This document shows, piece by piece, positions 25,238-31,831 of a stretch of 64,000 nucleotides of DNA. The stretch spans positions 248,001 to 312,000 of the forward strand of contig NZ_JAPVLQ010000001.1 of assembly GCF_027158005.1 (NCBI RefSeq), given 5' to 3'. Position 1 is the stretch's first letter; every line of letters begins with the position of its first letter. The position numbers were made by a program, and so were the translations under genes. A model generated the notes under the pieces. The model saw nothing but the letters and a program-made list of their open reading frames with translations, had not been told where the DNA came from and ran no database searches. This stretch comes from Rhodococcus sp. H36-A4. Its GTDB lineage: Bacteria; Actinomycetota; Actinomycetes; Mycobacteriales; Mycobacteriaceae.

Positions 25238-26099
25238 ATTCGAATCCGCTAGAGCAGCAATTTCGGTAGCGCGCAAGATCCAAGGTGATGCTTTAACTCT
25301 CGGTTTCCACAAACCAGCGCAAACACTGAAAGAAACGAAGGCCAGTACAGAGGTATCGCAGGTGAACGAGAAGCAAGGCAGCACAACCGCATTCGTATCC
25401 TGGGCGCACGCAGCTTCGTCGTGGAAAGAGAGCGAGGTCCAAGAATGGGAAAGGCGGGTTGCCACGTTCACGACGACGCTTAGACAGTCAGGGGGAATCG
25501 ATGCTGACGTTGACTTGTACCATTTCTCTGATGAGGAGATCGACTGGGGCCGTTACGGTCCCGGCAAAATTGCAACCTCTGAGTATGTTCTTGTCGTAGT
25601 TTCGACCCCATGGGCAGATAGGTGGTCAGGGAAGAATAAGCCCACTGAAGGCGCGGGCGCGGTGGGTGAAGCAGACGCTCTTCACGGCGAATTCGCGAAA
25701 CATCAATCAGAATGGCAACGCAAGGTTAAACTAGTTATGTTCCCTGGAATTAGCGATTCTACAGTGCCAAGCGACTTGAGTCGCCTGCAGCGATTCTACG
25801 TCGATCCGGACGACTTAGATTCGTACGATGGACTGTTCCGCACGTTGACGTCCCAGCCCCTTTACATCCCCGCGCCTTTAAACTCGCCGCCCACTTTGCC
25901 GCCAGCCGTACTCAGTGCAGCCAAGACGACCAGCGGTGGACGAACTCGAAAAAGCACGTCAGATCGCGAATTGCTTCGTGCGGAACTTACAGAAATCAAC
26001 GAGCGATATGCATCCGCAGGGCCCGACCTACGAACCCGACTCAACCATCAAAGAACCGCTATTCAAAGCGTGCTGGACGCACTCTCGAAAGACAGCTAG
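25227..26099 (+). CDS. SEFIR (TIR-like) domain protein, probable defence effector
   Basis: A 290-residue protein. Residues about 54-195 fit a SEFIR domain: TAFVSWAHAASSWKESEVQEW (box 1), TLRQSGGIDADVDLYHF, the IDWGRYGPGKIATSEYVLVV segment and STPWADRW. SEFIR domains are TIR relatives; bacterial examples have been linked to NAD-consuming phage defence. Residues 1-50 are helical and unassigned, and the C-terminus (245-290) is helical and may oligomerise. ATG 25227 overlaps the DUF5343 gene by 11 bases, so the two are co-translated. An effector role is inference from the domain and the mobile context. Confidence 0.75.
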   Translation: MESEFESARAAISVARKIQGDALTLGFHKPAQTLKETKASTEVSQVNEKQGSTTAFVSWAHAASSWKESEVQEWERRVATFTTTLRQSGGIDADVDLYHFSDEEIDWGRYGPGKIATSEYVLVVVSTPWADRWSGKNKPTEGAGAVGEADALHGEFAKHQSEWQRKVKLVMFPGISDSTVPSDLSRLQRFYVDPDDLDSYDGLFRTLTSQPLYIPAPLNSPPTLPPAVLSAAKTTSGGRTRKSTSDRELLRAELTEINERYASAGPDLRTRLNHQRTAIQSVLDALSKDS

Positions 26100-26127
26100 C
26101 AACAAGACCACCTGTTCCGAACCCTAT

Positions 26128-27672
26128 CTATCCCACAGCCTTCCTTCCGAACAACGGCACGACGTTCGACGCCTCCTGCGGGGCCGATCGATCCGGGGTC
26201 GGTTCCGCAAGCGGTCGCGTGAGCGGGGCTCGCTTCCCGCCTTCGTTCTCCGCGATGTAGTCGGCGTAGACGTTGAGCGTTGTCACGAACGACGCATGAC
26301 CGAGCCACTTCGAGACCTGCATGTAGTGCTCCCCCGCGCTCAGGCTCATCACCGCGAACGTATGGCGGAGGTCGTGCCAGCGGGAGTGCGACAGGCCGAC
26401 CGCGCGCAGGGCTGGCTCGAAGTAGTGGTCAGCGACGTTGCCGGGGTTGATCGAAACGCTCCACTTGTACCCCTCGGACGGGGCGGGCCGAATGCAGGTC
26501 GCCGTCGGGTCGAAGGTCGCGTTGCGGCGGTCGGCGGCTCCGTTCTTCCGACGTACCTCCGGGTCAACGACCGTCGCGCGCTCTGGTCGGATCGCGTCTT
26601 GCGTTAGGCCGTCCGGCAACGTCGCCCCCGTCGCATACCGACCAGGGAACAACGGTGCGTTCGGGTCGTAGTCCGCGTGGTCGGGGTTGCCGAACGGGTG
26701 AACCTCAAGGAGGTACCGACGCAAGTCGTCCGCCAGCCATCCGTCAATCGGCACGGTCCTACGGCTGCGCTTGCTCTTCGGGGTGCCTGTCTCGAAGCCA
26801 CCCCGCACCGCTCGCCTAGTCCGCGTCACGCGCAAAGATCCGTTGCGCCCCTCACCCTCTGACAAACCCACGTCCCCGACGTTAAGGCCGGCAAGCTCTC
26901 CCGCGCGGAGCCCGCTGTAGGCGCTCGTTGTCACCGCCAGCGCGTAAATCGGGTAGCCCTGGACGCGGGTGATGTGGTCGGTGACAGCGCCTACCTGCTC
27001 GGAGGTGAGTGGTCGAGCCTCGAACTCGGGGGTGTCCGCGTCGACGGTGGCCGGGGTCCGACCGAGCGGCACCGAGTGGACCGGGTTCGCCGGGATAGCC
27101 CCGTCCACGACCGCCACATCCAAGATTCTCCGCAACACGTCGTACGCAGGCTTGATCGTGGTCCTCGCCAAAGTAACCATCTCCACCGACTCGTTGGATC
27201 GGTAGCTGCGTTTCGGTCGCGGACTCAGCAGGTCGGCCCGGAATCGGCGAATGTCAGCGGCAGTGATCGAGGCTATGGCCCGCGTGGCGAAAGTACCGGC
27301 GATGTAGCGGTTGTAGACGGCTTCGGTCTCCCGCGCATACCTCGGCTTCACCGACCCGGCCAACCCCTCGAAGTACTGCTGAGCGAAATATCCGAGCGCC
27401 TGGTCTCCGAGCTTGCGCAGTTCTGAGGGCGACGCGGCAACTACTTTGTGCCGCTGAGCGTTTAGCTCGTCGCAGTACTCCTGCGCTGCCTCCTTAGATC
27501 GGAAGGTGCGCTGCCTGTTGACCTCCTTGGCTCGACCGTCCGGCCTGCCGGGGCTGAATGGAATCGGTCGTCCCATCTCGTCGCGGGCCTTCTCGGTCCA
27601 CCTCACCCGGTACGACGACTGCGGCTTGCCGTCCTTGGTCCGCTTGGTCTCTGCCTTCTCGATGTGGGCCAT
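26128..27672 (-). CDS. Tyrosine recombinase (phage-type integrase)
   Basis: A 514-residue integrase with all catalytic residues: Arg256 in SGLRAGEL, Lys in TPKSKRSRRTVP (299/301), His433 and Arg436 in WHDLRHTF, His459 in LGHASF and Tyr469 in LNVYADY. The N-terminus has an AP2-like arm-binding part (residues 1-75) and a core-binding SAM-like domain (about 90-200). About 60 extra residues lie between the Lys hairpin and HxxR. It reads toward the tRNA. Its start is two bases after the stop of the 28-residue peptide, in one operon with the serine recombinase. Confidence 0.93.
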   Translation of the reverse strand: MAHIEKAETKRTKDGKPQSSYRVRWTEKARDEMGRPIPFSPGRPDGRAKEVNRQRTFRSKEAAQEYCDELNAQRHKVVAASPSELRKLGDQALGYFAQQYFEGLAGSVKPRYARETEAVYNRYIAGTFATRAIASITAADIRRFRADLLSPRPKRSYRSNESVEMVTLARTTIKPAYDVLRRILDVAVVDGAIPANPVHSVPLGRTPATVDADTPEFEARPLTSEQVGAVTDHITRVQGYPIYALAVTTSAYSGLRAGELAGLNVGDVGLSEGEGRNGSLRVTRTRRAVRGGFETGTPKSKRSRRTVPIDGWLADDLRRYLLEVHPFGNPDHADYDPNAPLFPGRYATGATLPDGLTQDAIRPERATVVDPEVRRKNGAADRRNATFDPTATCIRPAPSEGYKWSVSINPGNVADHYFEPALRAVGLSHSRWHDLRHTFAVMSLSAGEHYMQVSKWLGHASFVTTLNVYADYIAENEGGKRAPLTRPLAEPTPDRSAPQEASNVVPLFGRKAVG

Positions 27673-27674
27673 TG

Positions 27675-27761
27675 CTACTTCTTTCCGCTGTTGAAGACTG
27701 CGCCGATCACAGCGAAGGTGATTGGTAGGACGACCATAAGGAACACTGCGATGCCGTCCAT
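27675..27761 (-). CDS. 28-residue single-pass membrane peptide between recombinase and integrase
   Basis: ATG 27761 shares one base with the recombinase stop (TGATG), and a GGGAG ribosome site lies about eight bases upstream. The stop is two bases before the integrase start. The peptide starts MDGIAVFLMVV, is almost entirely hydrophobic for about 20 residues, and ends NSGKK: one membrane helix with a positive tail. The tight coupling on both sides is strong evidence of translation. The function is unknown; it might be a small toxin-like peptide or may couple translation of the integrase. Confidence 0.65.
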   Translation of the reverse strand: MDGIAVFLMVVLPITFAVIGAVFNSGKK

Positions 27762-28456
27762 CAGGCCACTCCCTCTCTCTGGAGCAGGCGACGGATTGTG
27801 CTGTGATGCCACTGAAGGCCGTTACCTGGGGTGCTCAACCCGATCTCATCCAGCCGTTTCGCTATTGCCTGCGCGCTCAGGCCGTCCTCGGTCCGCATCG
27901 CAATGATCTCCGCGACGATGCCGGGGTCGATCCGCGATGGACGGCCGAGCGTCTGGCCTTGGGCCTTGGCTCGACGCAATCCCTCGACAGTGCGCTCTGA
28001 GATGCGGCGCTTCTCCTCCGCAGCCATCGCAATACGAACGTCAGCAAGTAGGCGCTGGCTTGGGTCGCCACTGTCCGCGCGGTCACAGTCCAGCAGGCGC
28101 CACCCGTTCTTGGCCGCACGCTTGAACAGTGAGGCTGCGTCGAGCTGGTCTCTCGTCGCCCGATCCAAGGCGCGGACCAGGAGTGCATCCGCGAGACCAG
28201 ACTCAATCGCAGCTAGCGCAGTAGCTCGACCGAACATCTTCTCACTACTTCCGCCACTCACCACGTCGTACGTGACAGTGAGCAGGTTCAAATCGTTTGC
28301 TGCACAGTAGCTTCGCATTTGGTCCTGCTGAGAACCCAGGCCATGTCCGCGTGTGGATTGCGCGCTGGTCGAGACCCGCGCATAGCCAATAACCCTGAGG
28401 CCGTTGAGCTTTGGTCCTTCTTGTTCTCGCTGGTCGGGCGTTTGTATAGTGGTCAT
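27761..28456 (-). CDS. Serine recombinase (resolvase/invertase family)
   Basis: A 231-residue serine recombinase. The catalytic domain starts VIGYARVSTSAQ with Ser29 as nucleophile, followed by ALLVRALDRATRDQLDAASLF and the EKRRISERTVEGLRRAKAQG long helix. The C-terminus has a resolvase-type HTH (GRPSRIDPGIVAEIIAMRTE... SAQAIAKRLDEIGL). The size fits resolvases/invertases rather than large serine integrases. ATG 28456 is preceded by CAGGAGAG. It is the first gene of the operon with the small peptide and the integrase; a dyad at 28489-28515 lies in its promoter region. Confidence 0.92.
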   Translation of the reverse strand: MTTIQTPDQREQEGPKLNGLRVIGYARVSTSAQSTRGHGLGSQQDQMRSYCAANDLNLLTVTYDVVSGGSSEKMFGRATALAAIESGLADALLVRALDRATRDQLDAASLFKRAAKNGWRLLDCDRADSGDPSQRLLADVRIAMAAEEKRRISERTVEGLRRAKAQGQTLGRPSRIDPGIVAEIIAMRTEDGLSAQAIAKRLDEIGLSTPGNGLQWHHSTIRRLLQREGVA

Positions 28457-28488
28457 TTCGCTCTCCTGAAGGTCGCCGAAAGTAGGGG

Positions 28489-28515
28489 CGTAAACGTCGC
28501 CGACGGTCGTTTACG
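28489..28515. promoter_or_regulatory. Operator-like dyad upstream of the recombinase operon
   Basis: A perfect inverted repeat CGTAAACG-N11-CGTTTACG, centred about 46 bases upstream of the recombinase start. Symmetry and spacing are those of a dimeric repressor site. No repressor gene is recognised inside the island; the recombinase itself could be the binder. Confidence 0.5.
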
Positions 28516-28561
28516 ACGCCAACTGTCTCTCTGCTCTGAGCAGAATCCGGTAAACCGCATT

Positions 28562-28582
28562 CCGAACACCGCTAGGGTTCGG
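28562..28582. promoter_or_regulatory. Dyad overlapping the HTH gene ribosome site
   Basis: The inverted repeat CCGAAC-N9-GTTCGG ends three bases before ATG 28586. Such a position allows autoregulation by the encoded HTH protein. Confidence 0.35.
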
Positions 28583-28585
28583 CCC

Positions 28586-28924
28586 ATGGGTGAGGTCATC
28601 AGCATCGAATCGCGCCGGCCGCCGCGCACTCCTGACACAGCGAAGCCACTCGGCCGGGTGACGGCCATGGAACCGTTGTGGCGCGAGGTGGTGGGCCGTC
28701 GCCTACGTGAACGCCGACACTCCCGCGGCGACACTTTGTCCGACACCGCCACTCGCGCCGGCATTTCACCGCAGTATCTTTCCGAAGTTGAACGTGGCCG
28801 CAAGGATCCGTCGAGCGAGATCCTCGCGGCCGTCGTCGGTGCGCTGGGGACGTCCATTGCGGAGATCGCAGGCCTCGCGCACCAGGATCTCGCCCGGGGT
28901 GGCGTGAGAATGCTCGCCGCTTAG
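28586..28924 (+). CDS. XRE-family HTH regulator, ClgR/PopR-like
   Basis: A 112-residue protein. Residues 28-95 hold an XRE helix-turn-helix of the ClgR type: EPLWREVVGRRLRERRHSRG, DTLSDTATRAGISPQYLSEVERGRKDPSSEILAAV. ClgR and the Streptomyces paralogue PopR control clp protease genes; here two clpP genes lie convergently next door (3-base overlap of the stops). ClgR and PopR themselves are short-lived Clp substrates with a C-terminal degron; this protein ends MLAA, compatible with such a degron (inference). The symbol is not assigned because paralogues cannot be separated by eye. Confidence 0.78.
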   Translation: MGEVISIESRRPPRTPDTAKPLGRVTAMEPLWREVVGRRLRERRHSRGDTLSDTATRAGISPQYLSEVERGRKDPSSEILAAVVGALGTSIAEIAGLAHQDLARGGVRMLAA

Positions 28925-29511
28925 CGGTTCTTCAGAACCTGGTCGACGATTCCGTAGTCGAGGGCTGCCGACGCGGTCAGCACCAAGTCTCGGTCGGTGT
29001 CGTGTCGCAGCGTCGCAACATCTCGGCCGGTGTGCTCGGCGAGTATCGCCTCCATCTCCGAGCGCACGCGCACCACCTCGTCAGCCGCCAAAATGAGGTC
29101 CGGGATGGTGCCGCGACCTTGCGCTGCCGGTTGATGCAAGACCACCCGACTGTGGGTCAACGCAGATCGACGTCCCGGTGCACCTGCGGCAAGCAGGACC
29201 GCTCCCGCTGCGACCGCCTGACCGACACATGTAGTTGCAACGGCAGATCCGATGAACTGCATGGTGTCGTACACCGCGAGCATGGCTGCGGTGTCGCCGC
29301 CCTCACAGTTGATGTACATCGATATCTCCCGGTCGGGCGAGTCCGCCTCGAGATGCAACAACTGCGCAATCAGTGCATTCGCAACACCGGCATCGATGCC
29401 GGTCCCGAGGTAGACGATGCGTTCACTAAGTAGATGCGAGTAGACATCAACGACGCGTTCGCCGCGTGAATCTCGTGTGATGACATTGGGAATGGTGTAC
29501 GAGCTCATCAC
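28921..29511 (-). CDS. ClpP-like protease subunit with catalytic Ser replaced by Ala
   Basis: A 196-residue protein (195 from ATG 29508) with full-length ClpP similarity: SRGERVVDVYSHLLSERIVYLG, MYINCEGGDTAAMLAVYDTMQ, HSRVVLHQP with the catalytic His, and RHDTDRDLVLTA with the catalytic Asp. The nucleophile motif GQAASMGA of ClpP reads GQAVAAGA here; codon 29209-29211 (GCA) encodes Ala at the Ser position. The subunit is therefore predicted inactive and could be a structural partner in a mixed ring, as for regulatory ClpP/ClpR subunits. The start overlaps the stop of the other clpP gene (GTG 29511 or ATG 29508). Confidence 0.85.
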   Translation of the reverse strand: MMSSYTIPNVITRDSRGERVVDVYSHLLSERIVYLGTGIDAGVANALIAQLLHLEADSPDREISMYINCEGGDTAAMLAVYDTMQFIGSAVATTCVGQAVAAGAVLLAAGAPGRRSALTHSRVVLHQPAAQGRGTIPDLILAADEVVRVRSEMEAILAEHTGRDVATLRHDTDRDLVLTASAALDYGIVDQVLKNR

Positions 29512-30117
29512 TGCACCCCCATCCCGACCGGCATGCGACGAGCTGGCATCACCTGATCGAACGAGTCGACGACTGCGTCGACGAATCCGTACTCGAGTGC
29601 AGCTGCGGCGGTGAACCAGCGATCGTGCAGCGAGTCGTCGAAAATCTGCTCAGGCGATTGTCCGGTGTCCTCGGCGATGAGACCGAGCACCGTGTCACGG
29701 GTCTGCCGTAGGTCGTTTGCCTGCACCTCCACTTCGACCGCCGAACCGCCGATGCCCCCAGAACCTTGGTGCATCAGAATCCGGGCGTGCAGTAAGGCGT
29801 AACGCTTTCCATGGGTACCCGAAGATAGAAGGAATTGCCCGGCGCTGCAGGCTAATCCGAGGGCAAGTGTCGATACGTTGCACGGCACCAGGCGCATCAC
29901 ATCACGGAGAACGAGCATCGCTGGAACCGAAGCGCCCGGCGAGTGGATCCACAAAGCAATGTCGGCCGAGGCACTCTCGGCGGCGAGGGTCAGCAGATGG
30001 GCGGTCAAAGACGGTCCCGTTGTCGTAGTCGAGTGCACCATCGAGGACGAGCACTCGATGACGCAACAGCTGTCGACGGAGGTCGGAGGAGAACATTTGC
30101 GGTGTCGAGTCGGCCAT
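29508..30117 (-). pseudogene. clpP paralogue with a single-base frameshift
   Basis: The ClpP N-terminus (MADSTPQMFSSDLRRQLLRH, then VLVLDGALDYDNGTV) begins at ATG 30117 in one frame. From about 30007 the similarity continues in another frame: LTAHLLTLAAESASADIALW, then HSPGASVPAM and the rest. Removing one T from the TTT (AAA on the plus strand, 30007-30009) joins them into a normal ClpP of about 202 residues. The catalytic triad is otherwise intact: Ser in GLACSAGQF, His in HARILMHQG, Asp in FDDSLHD. It may be a true inactivating mutation, a sequencing error or, less likely, +1 frameshifting. The gene is co-directional and coupled with the Ser-less subunit. Confidence 0.82.
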
Positions 30118-30231
30118 GGCTCCACTATTGCTCACGAGAACCTTTGCGCACCAACATCTCTGCTCACAGCAGCGGAGGGGTAGGTCGTCGACTTCAGTGG
30201 GGATTGCAGATTCGGCCGAGGTTCGATATAG

Positions 30232-30247
30232 TCGAACATACGTTCGA
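30232..30247. promoter_or_regulatory. LexA (SOS) box
   Basis: TCGAACATACGTTCGA is a perfect match to the actinobacterial LexA consensus TCGAAC-N4-GTTCGA. It ends 15 bases before ATG 30262 of the DUF222/HNH gene, overlapping its promoter or leader, so LexA should repress this gene until DNA damage. The clpP genes diverge about 115 bases away and might also respond. Confidence 0.88.
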
Positions 30248-30261
30248 GATTGGGGGATCTC

Positions 30262-31575
30262 ATGCAGGTATCCGAGGTAATGGAGTTCGTGGCGCGACTG
30301 AACGAGCTGAAACCCGTGCCCGACGCGGCCACCGGTATCGACCTGATCACCGCACTGGAGACCGCAACCTGCGCGTGCGCAGCAGCCCAGGCTGTGGCCA
30401 CCGATGCCGTCGCCGTCTCGATCAGCGAGCAACGGAAGGCGCTCGGAAAACCCAAAGCGCAGTGGCGGGCAGGCCTCGCCTCGCAGATCGGACTCGCGCG
30501 GCGCGTGTCCCCGAACAAGGGTGCCACCTTCCTCGGATTGGCACGATCACTCGTGCACGAGATGCCGCACACGCTCGACCGACTACGCGGCGGTGAGCTC
30601 AACGAGTATCGCGCCATCCTGATCGCCAGAGAGACAGCATGTTTGACGTTCGAGGACCGGCAGGTCATCGATAGACGACTGTGTGCGGACGGGCACATCC
30701 TGAATGGACTCGGTGACGACGCCATCGCCGCGAGGGCCCGCGCGATGGCCGCTGAACTCGATCCCGCGTCGGTAGTGAAGCGCTTCGAAAAGGCGTTCTC
30801 GGCGCGCCGCACCAGCACTCGACCGCAACCGGACTTCATGTGCCAATTCACCACGGTGACATCGATGGATCGTGCCGTCTGCATGTGGGCGACCCTCCGA
30901 CGTGACGCCGACTCGATCATCAACGCCGGCGGAGAGAGCCGAACCAGAGACCAGATCATGGCCGATCTGGCGTACGAGCGCATCACCGGAACGACATCAG
31001 CGGGCGCGGGTGCACCGGTGTCGGTCAACCTCGTGATCGCCGACACGACTCTTCTCGCCGACAGCACCGTCCCTGCCCACCTGCAGGGATACGGAGAGAT
31101 CCCTGCGGTCATCGCCCGCAAGTTGGTAGGCACAGCGTGCGCGGACACCACCCGGGTAGAGCTCCGCAGGGTGTATGCCACCCCCTCGACCGGCGCGCTC
31201 ACCTCGATGGAATCGAAAGCTCGAATCTTCCCGGCAGCGCTGGCCCGATTGATCGACCTGCGTGATCGAACGTGCCGAACACCGTGGTGCGACGCACCGA
31301 TTCGTCACCACGACCACATTCGGTCCTACGCACGCGGAGGCGACACCAGCGCGAACAACGGTGCAGGCTTGTGCGCCGCATGCAATCACGCCAAGGAAGC
31401 AGATGGGTGGAGTGCCGAACCTCGAAAAGCACGGAAGCCCGGCGTCATCCACATCTACGACATGACCACACCGACCGGGCACAAGTACAGCCCGACAGCG
31501 CCGCCGATGCCCGTGGTCATCAGCTACCCGTCGTTCATCGAGCAAGAGTTGGTGATCGACCTCTCCGCGGCGTAG
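30262..31575 (+). CDS. DUF222/HNH endonuclease family protein (13E12-like), LexA-regulated
   Basis: A 437-residue protein. Its N-terminal half is DUF222-like (GLARRVSPNKGATFLGLARSL, LRGGELNEYRA). The C-terminal HNH nuclease has RDRTCRTPWCDAPIRHHDHI, then YARGGDTSANNGAGLCAACN and HAK, with the catalytic HHDH and zinc cysteines. These 13E12-repeat-type proteins are multicopy in rhodococci and mycobacteria, and several are in the LexA regulon. ATG 30262 has GGGGGAT as ribosome site; TTG 30250 is a weaker option. The biological role is unknown, but DNA damage-induced DNA cleavage is plausible. Confidence 0.9.
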   Translation: MQVSEVMEFVARLNELKPVPDAATGIDLITALETATCACAAAQAVATDAVAVSISEQRKALGKPKAQWRAGLASQIGLARRVSPNKGATFLGLARSLVHEMPHTLDRLRGGELNEYRAILIARETACLTFEDRQVIDRRLCADGHILNGLGDDAIAARARAMAAELDPASVVKRFEKAFSARRTSTRPQPDFMCQFTTVTSMDRAVCMWATLRRDADSIINAGGESRTRDQIMADLAYERITGTTSAGAGAPVSVNLVIADTTLLADSTVPAHLQGYGEIPAVIARKLVGTACADTTRVELRRVYATPSTGALTSMESKARIFPAALARLIDLRDRTCRTPWCDAPIRHHDHIRSYARGGDTSANNGAGLCAACNHAKEADGWSAEPRKARKPGVIHIYDMTTPTGHKYSPTAPPMPVVISYPSFIEQELVIDLSAA

Positions 31576-31831
31576 ATGCCTGATGGGTCACTCCGGGAAG
31601 GAAACGACAGCGCCACCGGTTACACTGGTCATCGACGCGCGTAGCTGCACGTCAGACGTCGTGGAATGCTTCTACTTCCGCCCGGCTCCGGCCGCGTAGT
31701 CCATGTGCACCGCGCACAGGCTTTTCTTACGGCGATCGAAACTGCCCACCGGCAGTCTCGCCACCCCTTTGCACTTGTCGGGCGTACAGCCCCTGGTGCA
31801 ACACCTTGCCCGAAAGGCGCATCACATCGTT
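31576..31831 (+). promoter_or_regulatory. Promoter and long leader of the DEAD-box helicase gene
   Basis: A 256-bp gap without a convincing gene. A -10-like TACACT lies at 31621-31626, which would give a leader of about 200 nucleotides. The leader contains small stems (ACTGCCCACCGGCAGT near 31741) and a purine-rich GAAAGG site 15 bases before the ATG. Long leaders are common for cold-induced RNA helicases, but no known thermosensor motif is recognised here. Confidence 0.4.

Larger units (their letters stand above)
24323..28560. mobile_element. Integrative island downstream of tRNA-Arg
   Basis: The segment from the tRNA-Arg 3' end to just before the HTH gene at 28586 carries a DUF5343-SEFIR pair, a tyrosine integrase, a small membrane peptide and a serine recombinase. 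The SEFIR part is visibly richer in AT and uses different codons from the flanks. No replication or conjugation gene is present, so it is small and perhaps defective or mobilised by others. I could not find a duplicated tRNA 3' end that would mark the right boundary; that limit is a guess. Confidence 0.6.

Noticed and set aside
28457..28585. Right attachment site of the island
   Set aside because: I looked for a repeat of the tRNA-Arg 3' end (TTCGAATCCTGCCGAGGGCA) and found none; the boundary remains unknown.
29902..30117. Separate small protein in the N-terminal clpP frame
   Set aside because: It reads as a ClpP N-terminus up to the TTT and then as nonsense, which fits a frameshifted clpP better than an independent gene.
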